From: Constrictibacter sp. MBR-5
GTDB lineage: Bacteria > Pseudomonadota > Alphaproteobacteria > JAJUGE01
Direction of reading: 5' to 3'
Length of the DNA stretch: 64,000 nt
NCBI RefSeq assembly: GCF_040549485.1
Contig: NZ_JBEPTK010000003.1
Coordinates: 248,001 to 312,000 of the forward strand
In this document: in pieces, positions 26,946-35,720 of the stretch
Layout: each line of letters begins with the position of its first letter
How positions within the stretch are numbered: position 1 is the first letter of the stretch
Translations under genes and position numbers: made by a program
Notes under the pieces: generated by a model
Databases searched by the model: none
The model's input: only the letters and a program-made list of their open reading frames with translations
What the model was told of the DNA's origin: nothing

Positions 26946-27695
26946 TCAGGGGGCGAGCAGGCTCCGCGCGCGCTCCAGGTCGGCCGGGGCATCGACGCCC
27001 AGCGGGACGGTCCGCACGACCGCGACGTCGATCCGCATGCCCGCCTCCAGGGCGCGAAGCTGCTCCAGCCGCTCGCGCTGTTCCAGGACGCCCGGCGGCA
27101 GGGCGACGAACCGTTCGAGCGCGGCGCGCCGGTAGGCGTAGATCCCGATATGGTGGAAGAGCGGCCCCTCGCCGCTCGGCGCCGTCGCCCGCGTGAAATA
27201 GAGGGCCCGCCCGGCGGCGATCCCCCGCCCGTCCATCGCGGCCGGGACGAACACCGCCTTGACGACGTTCGGATTGGTGCGTTCGTCGGGATCGACGATC
27301 TCGGCGGCGACCGTCGCGATGTCGACCGCCGGGTCCGACAGCGGCAGCAGCACCGCGCGGATCACCGCCGGATCGATCGCCGGCAGGTCGCCCTGCACGT
27401 TGACGACCGCATCGTAGCGTCCCGCGGGATCGAAGGCCCGGAGCGCGGCCGCCACCCGATCCGACCCCGACGGCAGGTCGGGATCGGTCAGGACGGCCTC
27501 GCCGCCAGCCGCCCGCACCGCTTCGGCGATCGCCTCTTCGGCGCAGGCCACCAGGACCGGTCCGATTCCGGCGGCCACGGCGCGCTCCCACACCCGCACG
27601 ATCATCGGCCGGCCGTGGATGTCGGCGAGCGGCTTGTTCGGCAGGCGGGTGGAGGCGAGGCGGGCGGGGATGACGACGATGGCTGTTGCTGACAC
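26946..27695 (-). CDS. kdsB: 3-deoxy-manno-octulosonate cytidylyltransferase (KdsB), 249 aa
   Basis: Activates Kdo as CMP-Kdo for lipopolysaccharide synthesis in the cytoplasm. Nucleotide-binding start [40 protein letters not shown], and [11 protein letters not shown] (many homologues read NVQGDEPLI), followed by the sugar-binding [22 protein letters not shown] and [14 protein letters not shown]. Length is normal. It precedes pheA by 82 bases; kdsB-pheA adjacency is common in alphaproteobacteria. Upstream it is divergent from the cytochrome c gene. Confidence 0.95.
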   Translation of the reverse strand: MSATAIVVIPARLASTRLPNKPLADIHGRPMIVRVWERAVAAGIGPVLVACAEEAIAEAVRAAGGEAVLTDPDLPSGSDRVAAALRAFDPAGRYDAVVNVQGDLPAIDPAVIRAVLLPLSDPAVDIATVAAEIVDPDERTNPNVVKAVFVPAAMDGRGIAAGRALYFTRATAPSGEGPLFHHIGIYAYRRAALERFVALPPGVLEQRERLEQLRALEAGMRIDVAVVRTVPLGVDAPADLERARSLLAP

Positions 27696-27722
27696 GGGAT
27701 TCCGGTCCTGTAGGGGCTAAAG

Positions 27723-27746
27723 ATGCGGCGCGACCCATCGCCGCAT
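27723..27746. promoter_or_regulatory. Inverted repeat in the kdsB/cytochrome c divergent region
   Basis: ATGCGGCG and CGCCGCAT form a perfect 8-bp inverted repeat with an 8-base spacer, 28 bases upstream of kdsB. It could be an operator or a 5'-UTR hairpin; no protein is proposed. Confidence 0.3.
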
Positions 27747-27888
27747 AGCGATGCCTGCGCGAGAGGAAATAGTTTCCGACGTGTGGGACCACATGCGCAA
27801 GTCGGCCGGCGGCTGTTGAACGACCCGCAGGCCGCGGGTAATCTCCCGCGGCTTCGCGCCGCCGCACCAGCAAGCTTAGAGTGACCGG

Positions 27889-28776
27889 ATGAACGCCTTC
27901 GAGCTGAACAAAGTCGCCGCCGCCGTGTTGCTCGCCGGCGTCATCGCGATGACGACCGGACTGATCGCGAAGCTGCTCGTCAGCCAGCCGCATCACGTGG
28001 AGAGCATCATCAAGGCGACGGGCCAGGAGGCGGCACAGCCTGCCGGCGGTGGCGCCGAAGAAATGCCGCCGATCGCCAACCTGCTCGCCGACGCCTCCCC
28101 GGAGGCCGGTCAGAAGGTGGCGTCGAAATGCACCGCCTGCCACGGCTTCGAGAAGGGCGGCGCGAACAAGGTCGGTCCGAACCTCTACGGAGTCGTCGGC
28201 GCGGACATCGCTCACCACGAGGGCTTCTCCTATTCCTCGACGCTCGCGAGCCTCGAAGGCACGTGGGACTACGACAAGCTGGACCACTTCCTGTACAAGC
28301 CGCGGGAGTTCGCGCCGGGCACCAAGATGAGCTTCGCCGGCCTGTCCAAGCCGCAGGACCGCGCCGACATCATCGCCTATCTGCGGACGCTGAACGACAA
28401 CCCGCCGCCGCTGCCGGAGCCGGTCGCCGCGCCCGCCGCGGAAGCCGCGCCGGCCGCCGCACCCGCGGGCGACGCCGCCCCGGCCGGTGCCGCACCCGCA
28501 GGCCAGGACGCGAAGCCGGCCGACGCGGTCCCCGCGCAGCCGGGCGTGCAGCCCCAGGCGCCCGCGGCGGGCGACGCCTCGGGCGGCGGTTCCAGCACCG
28601 GCCTCGGCGCCCAGGGAACGGGCGCGCAGGGCCTCGGCACCCACAGCCCGGGCGGCGCCGCTGCCGGCACGGGGGCCGAGAGCGCCGGGTCGCCCACCCC
28701 GGGCGCCTCGTCCGGCACGTCCAACCAGGCTGCGCCGCAAGGCCAGGACGCCAGCCCGGCGCCGCAGCAGCGCTGA
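27889..28776 (+). CDS. Membrane-anchored class I cytochrome c (CycM-like) with a long low-complexity tail, 295 aa
   Basis: The N-terminus has one hydrophobic anchor (about 9-31) without an obvious cleavage site, as in CycM/cytochrome c552. The heme motif is CTACH (81-85), followed by KVGPNLYGVVG and the distal methionine region PGTKMSF (M147), then DIIAYLRTL (160-167). The cytochrome domain therefore ends near residue 170. The last 125 residues are almost entirely Pro, Ala, Gly, Gln, Ser and Thr, far longer than in ordinary CycM proteins. It probably passes electrons to a terminal oxidase in the periplasm. A HisN-type gene follows by 32 bases. Confidence 0.9.
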   Translation: MNAFELNKVAAAVLLAGVIAMTTGLIAKLLVSQPHHVESIIKATGQEAAQPAGGGAEEMPPIANLLADASPEAGQKVASKCTACHGFEKGGANKVGPNLYGVVGADIAHHEGFSYSSTLASLEGTWDYDKLDHFLYKPREFAPGTKMSFAGLSKPQDRADIIAYLRTLNDNPPPLPEPVAAPAAEAAPAAAPAGDAAPAGAAPAGQDAKPADAVPAQPGVQPQAPAAGDASGGGSSTGLGAQGTGAQGLGTHSPGGAAAGTGAESAGSPTPGASSGTSNQAAPQGQDASPAPQQR

Positions 28777-28808
28777 CGGATGAGCACGGCCCGGGCGGAT
28801 ACGCACCA

Positions 28809-29576
28809 ATGACGCTCGACGCGCTCGCCGACTTCGCCGGCCGGCTCGTCGACGCCACCGGGCCGATCGCCCGGCGCTGGTTTCGCGCGCACCTCGACGT
28901 CGAGACGAAATCGGATCTCAGTCCCGTCACCCGCGCCGACCGCGATGCGGAGACGGCGATGCGCAGCCTCATCGCCGACGTCTTTCCCGATCACGGCATC
29001 ATCGGCGAGGAGCACGGCTCGGACCGTCCCGACGCCGAGTATGTCTGGGTCCTCGACCCGATCGACGGCACCAAGGCCTTCATCACCGGCAAGCCGCTGT
29101 TCGGCACCCTGGTCGCCTTGCTCCACCGCGGCCGGCCGGTCATCGGCATCATCGACGCGCCGGCCCTCGCCGAGCGCTGGATCGGTATCGAGGGCCGCCC
29201 GACGACGTTCAACGGCCGCCCGGTCCGGACGCGCCCCGGCCCCATCGGATCGACGATCGTCAACAGCAGCAGCCCCGACATGTTCGCGGGCCCCGACGTC
29301 GCCGCCACGGCGCGGCTGCGCGCCGCCGTCGGCGGCTGGCACTATGGCGGCGACTGCTACGCCTACGGACTCCTCGCCAGCGGCTTCATGGGCCTGGTCG
29401 TCGAGGCCAAGATGAAGCCGTTCGATCACCTTCCGCTGGTCGCGGTGGTCGAGGGCGCCGGCGGGCGGATCACCGACTGGGCGGGGCGCCCGCTGCGCGC
29501 CGACAGCGACGGCCGCGTTCTAGCCGCGGCCGACCACGCGCTGCACGCGGCCGCCCGCGACCTGCTCCGGGGCTGA
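28809..29576 (+). CDS. hisN: Inositol monophosphatase family protein, histidinol-phosphatase (HisN)-type, 255 aa
   Basis: Mg-dependent sugar/amino-alcohol phosphatase. Metal-binding motifs: GIIGEEHG with the first Glu pair, WVLDPIDGTKAFITGKPLFGTLVAL (motif A), and the late FDHLPLVAVVEGAGG replacing the usual WDxAAG motif. The KAFITGKP variant and overall length match the HisN group that dephosphorylates histidinol phosphate; generic inositol-monophosphatase activity is the alternative. The ATG at 28809 is used. Its last 151 bases overlap the antisense 3' end of the ElyC-like gene. Confidence 0.87.
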   Translation: MTLDALADFAGRLVDATGPIARRWFRAHLDVETKSDLSPVTRADRDAETAMRSLIADVFPDHGIIGEEHGSDRPDAEYVWVLDPIDGTKAFITGKPLFGTLVALLHRGRPVIGIIDAPALAERWIGIEGRPTTFNGRPVRTRPGPIGSTIVNSSSPDMFAGPDVAATARLRAAVGGWHYGGDCYAYGLLASGFMGLVVEAKMKPFDHLPLVAVVEGAGGRITDWAGRPLRADSDGRVLAAADHALHAAARDLLRG

Positions 29577-30415
29577 ATCGGCCGACGGAAGGCCGTCCGG
29601 CCGGGCGCTTGATCCGCTTCGGCCTGCGGCTGGGGAGCGGGGAACAGCTCCGACGTGTAGCCGAACAGGCGGTAGGCGACCAATCCGGCCCATTCGTGCG
29701 CCGGACTTTCCAGGTTCCACAGCTCCTCGGTGAGATCCAGCCTGAAGAACGGCGGCCGCCGCGGATTGACCCGATAATCCACCTGGTAGGGCCGCAGGTC
29801 GAAACCGGCCTTGCGGAACACCCCCATCGACCGCGGCATGTGCTGGGCGCTGGTCACCAGCAGCCAGGTCTCCTCGGGACCGGGTTCGATCATCGCGGCG
29901 AGCGCCCGCGCGGACTCGTACGTCGTCCGCGACTTTCCCTCGAAAACCACCCGCGACAGGTCGACGCCGAGATCCGCCAGGAGAGGCTGCACCTCCACCG
30001 CGGCCGACCGCCCTCCGCCGAGCGATCCCGATCCTCCCGCGAACACGAGCATCGCCTCCGGAAACCGGCGCGACAGCATCACGAACGTCACGATCCGCTC
30101 CGCCGATTCGCCCAGGCTCGACTGGCCGACCGCCGCGGTCATGTCGGGACGCGTGCCCCCGGCCAGCACGATGATGCCGTCGACCCGCTCCGGAAGCACC
30201 GAGGCGGCACGGAAGCGCTGCTCCAGGGGCGAGGCGATCCAGTCCGAAATCGGCAGTACCAGCCCGGCCGCGAGGATGAGCGCCGCGACCGTCACCAGGA
30301 CGCGCCCGGTCCTGCGCCATCGCGTCCAGAGGAGAAGGGTGCCGACCGCAAGCAGAAGGAAGATCAGGTTGGCGGCGGACGCGAGCCACCCCAGGACTTT
30401 CGACAGAACGAACAT
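29426..30415 (-). CDS. YdcF/ElyC/SanA-family (DUF218) protein, 329 aa
   Basis: Two N-terminal transmembrane segments (about 10-30 and 38-56) precede a DUF218 domain: GIIVLAGGTRPDM, SAERIVTFVMLSRRFPEAMLVFAGGSG, FEGKSRTTYESARALAAM, WLLVTSAQHMPRSMGVFRKAGFDLRPYQVDYRV. ElyC-like proteins affect envelope lipid-carrier metabolism; no enzyme activity is certain. The DUF218 domain ends near residue 265. The last 60-odd residues are Arg/Ser/Ala/Pro-rich and encoded antisense to hisN, so they may be an incidental read-through tail. Confidence 0.86.
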   Translation of the reverse strand: MFVLSKVLGWLASAANLIFLLLAVGTLLLWTRWRRTGRVLVTVAALILAAGLVLPISDWIASPLEQRFRAASVLPERVDGIIVLAGGTRPDMTAAVGQSSLGESAERIVTFVMLSRRFPEAMLVFAGGSGSLGGGRSAAVEVQPLLADLGVDLSRVVFEGKSRTTYESARALAAMIEPGPEETWLLVTSAQHMPRSMGVFRKAGFDLRPYQVDYRVNPRRPPFFRLDLTEELWNLESPAHEWAGLVAYRLFGYTSELFPAPQPQAEADQAPGRTAFRRPIQPRSRSRAAACSAWSAAARTRPSLSARSGRPAQSVIRPPAPSTTATSGR

Positions 30416-30430
30416 GCGGCCCCGCGCCGG

Positions 30431-33400
30431 CTAGAGATGATTCAGGAGGGTCGCCGCCTCGACCGCGTCGGCGGTCTCGTGCCCCTCCGCGAGCGACGCG
30501 TACAGCGCCTGCAGATCGGCGAGGGCTTCGCCGCCGAACGCCTGCGCGCGGTCGATCGCGATGCGCAGGCGCAGGAGGCCCGCGGCCTGCTCGTCGGCGA
30601 TGGCGCGCGCGCGGGCGAACAGCGCCTCCGCCGTCGCCGTGTCGCCGCTGCCGGCCGCCAGGACCGCGCGGCGGCGCACGACGTCGCCGTGACAGAATGC
30701 CATGCCGTGCGTCTGGATGTCCGCCTCCGCCGCCGTGAGGGCGGTGACGGCCTCGTTCGCGGCGCCGCAGCGATTCAGCACCTCCGCCTTCAGCGCCAGG
30801 AAGTAGGGCCGCATGATCTCGGCGCCCGTCGCGGCATATTCGGTCAGCGCCGTGTCGAGCGCTTCCAGCCCGCCGCGCGGATTGCCGAGCATGGCGAGCG
30901 CCCAGCCCTGCAGTCCCTGCGCCCAGCCGCGCCAGTAGGTGTAGCCGCCACGACCGGCGAGCGACAGAATCTCCTCGGCGATCAGACGCACCTGCTTCGG
31001 TTCGCGGCGCATCTGCCTGACGGCGGCGGCGATGCTGAGCGCGTAGGCCAGGCTGTGCTGATGCCGGACCAGCCGGGCGCGGGCGACCGCCTGCTCGCAA
31101 TGTGCGAGCCCACTGTCGGGGCGGCCGAGAGCGCACTCCGCCCAGCCCAGGTTGCACTGCGCCAGCACGGCCGGATCGGAGATGAACACCACGGTCTCGC
31201 CGCCGGCGCCGTTGGTGCGGCACATGTCGAGGGCGCGGGAGAGATGATCGGCGGCGTCGGACAGTTCGCCGATGAAGAACCGGCAGAGGCCGAGCGCGCG
31301 ATGCGCCTGGATCAGCAGGTTCACGTCGCCGAGATCCTCCGCCTGCTGCAGCATCTCCTCGCCGAACCGGCGGGCGACCCGCGGGCGGCCGCGCACCTGA
31401 TAATAGGAGAGCAGGCCGCGCCGCGCCTGGAACAGCATCCCCGGCTCGGCCAGGACCTCGCTGAGCAGCAAGGCGCGCGCGAACGCCCGCTCGACCCGCG
31501 GGTCGGCGTTGCCCGCGGTGATGATCATCTGGCCGCCCAGCGCGATCTGCAGCCGCAGCTCCTGGCGCTGCCGGTCGGGGCTGTCGGGAAGCTCCGCCAG
31601 CGCTGACAGCGCGTTCGCGATCTGCGCCGCGGCCTCGACGTTGGCGGACCGTGCGGCCGAGCGCCTGCCGGCCGCCTCCCACAGGTCTGCCGCCTTCGCC
31701 GCGTCGCCGGCCAGCGCGTGGTGGCGCGCCAGGATCTCCGGCTGCTGGCGCGTCGTCTCGGGAAACGCCTGTTCGAGCGCCATGGCCGTGCGGCGGTGGT
31801 AGAGTTGGCGCGTCTGCCGCACCAGCGAATCGTAGGCCGCATCCTGCAGCAGCGCGTGGGTGAAGGCATAGGACGGCAGTTCCGGCTCGTCCTCGCGGCA
31901 GAAGAACTGCGATCCCACCAGGGTCCGGAGATGCTCCTCGAGCAGCGCCTGCTGGAGGTCCGCGACCAGACGCACCAGCAGTTCGGGGAAGGAGCGGCCG
32001 AGCACCGAGGCGATCTGGGCCACCTGCTTCGAGCCGCCGAGCGCGTCCAGGCGCGCCATCAGCGAGTCGCGCAGCGTCATCGGGATCGCCGGCGCGCCGG
32101 CTGCCCCCACCTCGAAGCGGTCGTTCCGCTCGATCAGCAGCGGCGAGGCGACGACCGCCCGGGTGAGCTCCTCGACGAACAGCGGGATCCCGTCGGCGCG
32201 CGCCAGGATCAGGCCGACGACGTCGTCGGGGAGTGGCTTGCCGGCGGTGCGGACGACGAGGTCGCGCGCCTGGTCGAGCGACAGCACGTGCAGCGGCAGG
32301 TGAAGCAGGCCCGGCAGGTCCGCCACGGAACTTCCGCCGCCGGGGCGGGTCGTCGCGACCACCATCAGCTGGCTGCCGGACAGGCTCTCGCCGAGCAGCC
32401 GAAGAAAGCTTCGGGTCGAGTCGTCGGCCCAGTGAAGGTCTTCGGCGACGAACAGCACCGGCCGCTCGCGCGACGCCGCCGACAGCCAGCCGACGAGGCC
32501 GTCCATCAGCTTCTGCCGACGCTGCTCCGGGTCCATGGCCGGATCCGAGGGCGCCTCGGCCAGCGCCGGGTCGAGAAGCGCCGGCAGGCCCGGATCGAGA
32601 TGCCGCGCCAGCGGGCTGCCGCCCGACGCGACATGGTCGACGAGTTCGGCGATCGGATGGAACGCCGTCGTCTCGTAGTATTCGGAGCAGTGGCAGCGCA
32701 ACAGGGCGTCCGGCCCGATGCCCGCCTCCTCCTGCAGGGCCATCAGCAGTCGGGACTTGCCGATGCCGGCGGGGCCCTCGAGCAGCACGAACTGTCCGGC
32801 GCCGTGCCCCGCCCGCGCCCAGCGATCGCGCAGCAGCTCCAGCTCGCGCGTCCGGCCGAGCAGCATGCTGCGATGCGGGCGGGCGCCCAGCCGGTCCCGG
32901 GCACCCGTCTCGTTCAGCACCTCGTAGAGCGCCACCGGCTCGGCGATCCCGGCCAGGACGCGGGCGCCGAGCGCCCTGAACTCGAAGAAGCCCTCGACGA
33001 TGTCGTGCGTCGCCGTGCTGATGACGATCGCGTTCGGCGCCGTGCTGATGACGATCGCGTTCGGCGCCGCCTGGGCCTGCAGGCGCGCGGCGACGTTGGG
33101 AGCGCTGCCGACCACGGCCATCGGCTCGTGCGTCATGGCGGTGCCCATATCGCCCGCGATCACCAGGCCGGTATGGATGCCGATGCGCAGTTCCAGCGGC
33201 GGCCAGTCGCGCGCCACGAAGGTGTCGTTCAGGCGCTGCATCCCCAGGCGGATATCCAGGGCGGCCAGGATCGCGCGCCGGGGATCGTCCTCGTGCGCCT
33301 TCGGGTAGCCGAAATAGACCAGGATGCCGTCGCCGAGATAGCGGGCCACGCTGCCGTCGTAGCGGGCCACGCTGGCGGCGCAGACGTCCCGATAGTCGAG

Positions 33401-33646
33401 AATCAGCTCGCGCAGATCCTCCGGCTCCATCTGTTCGGAGAGCTGCGTCGACCCGACGAGGTCGCAGAACATCACGGTGACCTGCCGCCGCTCGGAGAGA
33501 GCGGCGGGGTTCTGCGCCAGACCCTCCCGGCCCGACCCGGCCGTCGCCGTCAGGCGGGCGCCGCAATTCCCGCAGAAACGAAAGCCTGCGGGACTGACGG
33601 TGCCGCAACTGGCGCAGGATATTTCAACCGGCGATCGCTCGTTCAC
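30431..33646 (-). CDS. Adenylate/guanylate cyclase domain, AAA-type ATPase and TPR-repeat signalling protein, 1071 aa
   Basis: From the GTG at 33646 (GGAG six bases upstream) the order is: zinc ribbon C11-C14-C25-C28; class III nucleotide cyclase domain (about 52-245) with metal aspartates in CDLVGS (D62) and GDG (D106) and transition-state N184/R188 in PNVAARL; an AAA-type ATPase with Walker A GPAGIGKS (291-298) and ALLF-like VLFVAEDLHWADD; and an all-helical TPR-like C-terminal half. Such multidomain regulators are common but their signals are unknown. The cyclase domain carries a 9-residue tandem duplication (NAIVISTAP twice). Product could be cAMP or cGMP. It is divergent from the peptidase-radical SAM set. 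Confidence 0.88.
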   Translation of the reverse strand: MNERSPVEISCASCGTVSPAGFRFCGNCGARLTATAGSGREGLAQNPAALSERRQVTVMFCDLVGSTQLSEQMEPEDLRELILDYRDVCAASVARYDGSVARYLGDGILVYFGYPKAHEDDPRRAILAALDIRLGMQRLNDTFVARDWPPLELRIGIHTGLVIAGDMGTAMTHEPMAVVGSAPNVAARLQAQAAPNAIVISTAPNAIVISTATHDIVEGFFEFRALGARVLAGIAEPVALYEVLNETGARDRLGARPHRSMLLGRTRELELLRDRWARAGHGAGQFVLLEGPAGIGKSRLLMALQEEAGIGPDALLRCHCSEYYETTAFHPIAELVDHVASGGSPLARHLDPGLPALLDPALAEAPSDPAMDPEQRRQKLMDGLVGWLSAASRERPVLFVAEDLHWADDSTRSFLRLLGESLSGSQLMVVATTRPGGGSSVADLPGLLHLPLHVLSLDQARDLVVRTAGKPLPDDVVGLILARADGIPLFVEELTRAVVASPLLIERNDRFEVGAAGAPAIPMTLRDSLMARLDALGGSKQVAQIASVLGRSFPELLVRLVADLQQALLEEHLRTLVGSQFFCREDEPELPSYAFTHALLQDAAYDSLVRQTRQLYHRRTAMALEQAFPETTRQQPEILARHHALAGDAAKAADLWEAAGRRSAARSANVEAAAQIANALSALAELPDSPDRQRQELRLQIALGGQMIITAGNADPRVERAFARALLLSEVLAEPGMLFQARRGLLSYYQVRGRPRVARRFGEEMLQQAEDLGDVNLLIQAHRALGLCRFFIGELSDAADHLSRALDMCRTNGAGGETVVFISDPAVLAQCNLGWAECALGRPDSGLAHCEQAVARARLVRHQHSLAYALSIAAAVRQMRREPKQVRLIAEEILSLAGRGGYTYWRGWAQGLQGWALAMLGNPRGGLEALDTALTEYAATGAEIMRPYFLALKAEVLNRCGAANEAVTALTAAEADIQTHGMAFCHGDVVRRRAVLAAGSGDTATAEALFARARAIADEQAAGLLRLRIAIDRAQAFGGEALADLQALYASLAEGHETADAVEAATLLNHL
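33011..33069. repeat. 27-bp in-frame tandem duplication inside the cyclase gene
   Basis: The 27-base unit starting at 33011 is repeated exactly at 33038 and the match continues five bases into a third copy. In the protein this doubles nine residues (APNAIVIST) between the N184/R188 helix and the end of the cyclase domain. The copies are identical, so the event is recent or maintained. Confidence 0.95.
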
Positions 33647-33782
33647 CCGACGCTCCGTCCGCGGCGACGTCCGTTCCCCGAGGTGGAAAAAGGACGCATC
33701 ATGTACAATCGCCTTGCGCCGGGGATGGGCCCCTGCAAGGCTTGCAGTTACCGCGCCGTACCAACCGACATACCCCACGATC
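33647..33782. other. Divergent intergenic region between the cyclase and the S8 peptidase
   Basis: 136 bases. Both promoters should lie here. I see TTGCAGTTAC-like and TTGTACATGAT-like elements but no convincing consensus pair, and no TGTGA-N6-TCACA Crp-type dyad. Confidence 0.4.
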
Positions 33783-35720
33783 ATGCCTGCGACGGACCGA
33801 AGCCGCTACCGCCTCGAAACGGTCGATACGCGCAGCCGCCTGCAGCTGGCGATCGAGCGTCTCGACCCGTTGCTGGAGATCGCCGCGCTGGACCAGGTCC
33901 GGGGCGGTCGCCCGGTCGCTGCCGGCGACGTGTTCGCGACGGCCTCCCGCTTTCCCTTCCTGGCCGAGGGGGGCGCCGTCCGCACCGCGATCGACGGCCT
34001 GCAGCCCGGATTCGTCCTCCGCGACGACGGTCGCATATTCTCCCGCCGTAGCTTCCCGGACGACCCCGCGGAGCCGGGCCGCGCCTACCATTTCCAGGGC
34101 GCGGTCGACATCCCCGAGGGCGGCGGCCGGGTCGCCCTGGAGACGGCGGCCGGACTGCTGCAGAGCGGCGCGGTCGACGCGCTCTTCGTCGGCCCCCGCC
34201 TGAGGCCGCAGCTCGACCACTCGGTCAAGGATGCCTGCGGCCCGACCTTCGCGACCCTGCCGTCGGCGGCGGGACTCGACGGGCGCGGCGTCGTCGTCGG
34301 CATCGTCGACTATGGCTGCGACTTCGCCCACCGGAACTTTCGCCGCGCCGACGGAACGACGCGGCTGCTCCACCTCTGGGACCAGAACGGCGCCGGCGGC
34401 ATTCCCGAGGCCGATTACGGCCGCGAATACGACCGCGCGGCCATCGACGCCGCCCTCGGCGAGGCGGATCCCTACGCGGCGCTGGGCTACGACCCGCACG
34501 CCAATTATTTCCGCGCCGGTAAGGTCGAGGCGGCGCACGGCACGCATGTGATGGACATTGCGGCGGGCAACGGCCGCGGCACCGGCTGTCGCGGCATGGC
34601 GCCGGAAGCCGACATCGTCTTCGTCCAGCTCCGACGCTACGCCTGGGACGGCGACCCCGATCTCAACCGCACCGCCGCGGTGCTCGATGCAGTCGCCTAC
34701 ATCTTCGCGCGCGCCGGCGACCGCCCGGCGGTGGTCAATCTCAGCCTCGGCACCAACGGCGGCAGCCACGACGGGACGAGCGTCGTGGAACGCACGATGG
34801 ACATCTTCCTGAAGGTCCCGGGCCGGGCGATCGTCGTGGCGGCGGGCAACGCCGGCGCCGCCGCGCTGCACGCCGCCGGCACCATCGCGCCGGACGGCGA
34901 CCGCAGCCTCGGCTGGCAGTTTCCCGAGGGCGACGACGGTCCGAACCAGCTCGAAATATGGGCCGACGGCCCGCTCGCGCTGGAGCTCACCGATCCGGCC
35001 GGTACCGTGCTCGGCATCGTCGAACCCGGTACGACGGGGGCGGTCAGCCGCGACGACGTCCATGCAGGCGCCGTCGTCGGCAGCCGCCATATCGACGAGA
35101 ACCTGGAAGTGCTGACGGCTGTCATCCGGCCCTCGGGCAGGAAGGGTACCTGGCGGGTGAGGCTCGTGCCGCGCTGCGACCGGGCGGTGCGCTTCGATGC
35201 CTGGATCGACCGGGACGATCCGGGACAGTCGCGCTTCGCCGCGGAGGACGCGGACCCCGCCTGCACGCTGGCGTCGCTGGCCTGCGGAATCGGGACGGTG
35301 GTGGTCGGTGCGCACTATGCGCTGGCGGTCAATCGCGACCTCGCGATGTTCAGCGCCCAGGGCCGGACCCGCGACAGCCGCGAGAATCCCCATGTCACGG
35401 CCCCCGGCTACAGCGTCTGGGCGGCGGTCTCGAAGGGCGACCCGCCGCCGAAGCGCGGGCGGCCGGCAGCAAGGGCGCCGCGGGCGGCGATGTCCGGCAC
35501 CAGCATGGCGGCACCGCACGTGACCGGCGCGATCGCCCTGCTGCTCCAGGCGAACCCGACGGCCGACGCGGCCGCCATCCGCGAAGCCCTGATCGCATCG
35601 GCGGACCGGCCGCCCGCGCGCGACGGCTGGCATGCGGGCCACGGATTCGGCTGGCTCAATCTCGCCGGCGCCCTCGAACGACTTGGAGGGCGACGTGAGC
35701 CCAGTGCCCCCAGTGCCTAG
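33783..35720 (+). CDS. S8 (subtilisin-like) serine peptidase, cytoplasmic, 645 aa
   Basis: The catalytic triad is intact: D176 (VGIVDYG), H252 (AAHGTHVMDIAAG), S574 (SGTSMAAPHVTGA), with oxyanion N356 (AAGN). About 165 residues precede the catalytic domain, and a roughly 130-residue insert (about 380-500, with WQFPEGDDGPNQLEIWADG and RLVPRCDRAVRFDAWIDRDDP) sits between N356 and S574, a jelly-roll-like insertion seen in some subtilases. No signal peptide is visible, so it should act inside the cell. The ATG at 33783 is used; a longer frame to 33477 runs antisense into the cyclase gene. It is the first gene of a tightly overlapping set with a radical SAM enzyme. Confidence 0.9.
   Translation: MPATDRSRYRLETVDTRSRLQLAIERLDPLLEIAALDQVRGGRPVAAGDVFATASRFPFLAEGGAVRTAIDGLQPGFVLRDDGRIFSRRSFPDDPAEPGRAYHFQGAVDIPEGGGRVALETAAGLLQSGAVDALFVGPRLRPQLDHSVKDACGPTFATLPSAAGLDGRGVVVGIVDYGCDFAHRNFRRADGTTRLLHLWDQNGAGGIPEADYGREYDRAAIDAALGEADPYAALGYDPHANYFRAGKVEAAHGTHVMDIAAGNGRGTGCRGMAPEADIVFVQLRRYAWDGDPDLNRTAAVLDAVAYIFARAGDRPAVVNLSLGTNGGSHDGTSVVERTMDIFLKVPGRAIVVAAGNAGAAALHAAGTIAPDGDRSLGWQFPEGDDGPNQLEIWADGPLALELTDPAGTVLGIVEPGTTGAVSRDDVHAGAVVGSRHIDENLEVLTAVIRPSGRKGTWRVRLVPRCDRAVRFDAWIDRDDPGQSRFAAEDADPACTLASLACGIGTVVVGAHYALAVNRDLAMFSAQGRTRDSRENPHVTAPGYSVWAAVSKGDPPPKRGRPAARAPRAAMSGTSMAAPHVTGAIALLLQANPTADAAAIREALIASADRPPARDGWHAGHGFGWLNLAGALERLGGRREPSAPSA

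Noticed and set aside
29520-33608. A 1362-codon minus-strand frame across the ElyC-like and cyclase genes
   Set aside because: It overlaps two well-supported genes in a different frame of the same strand and has only Arg/Pro/Gly-rich sequence.
33647-33784. ATG at 33784 as start of the cyclase
   Set aside because: It would add 46 residues without family resemblance before the zinc ribbon and overlap the peptidase start. The GTG at 33646 has a good ribosome-binding site.
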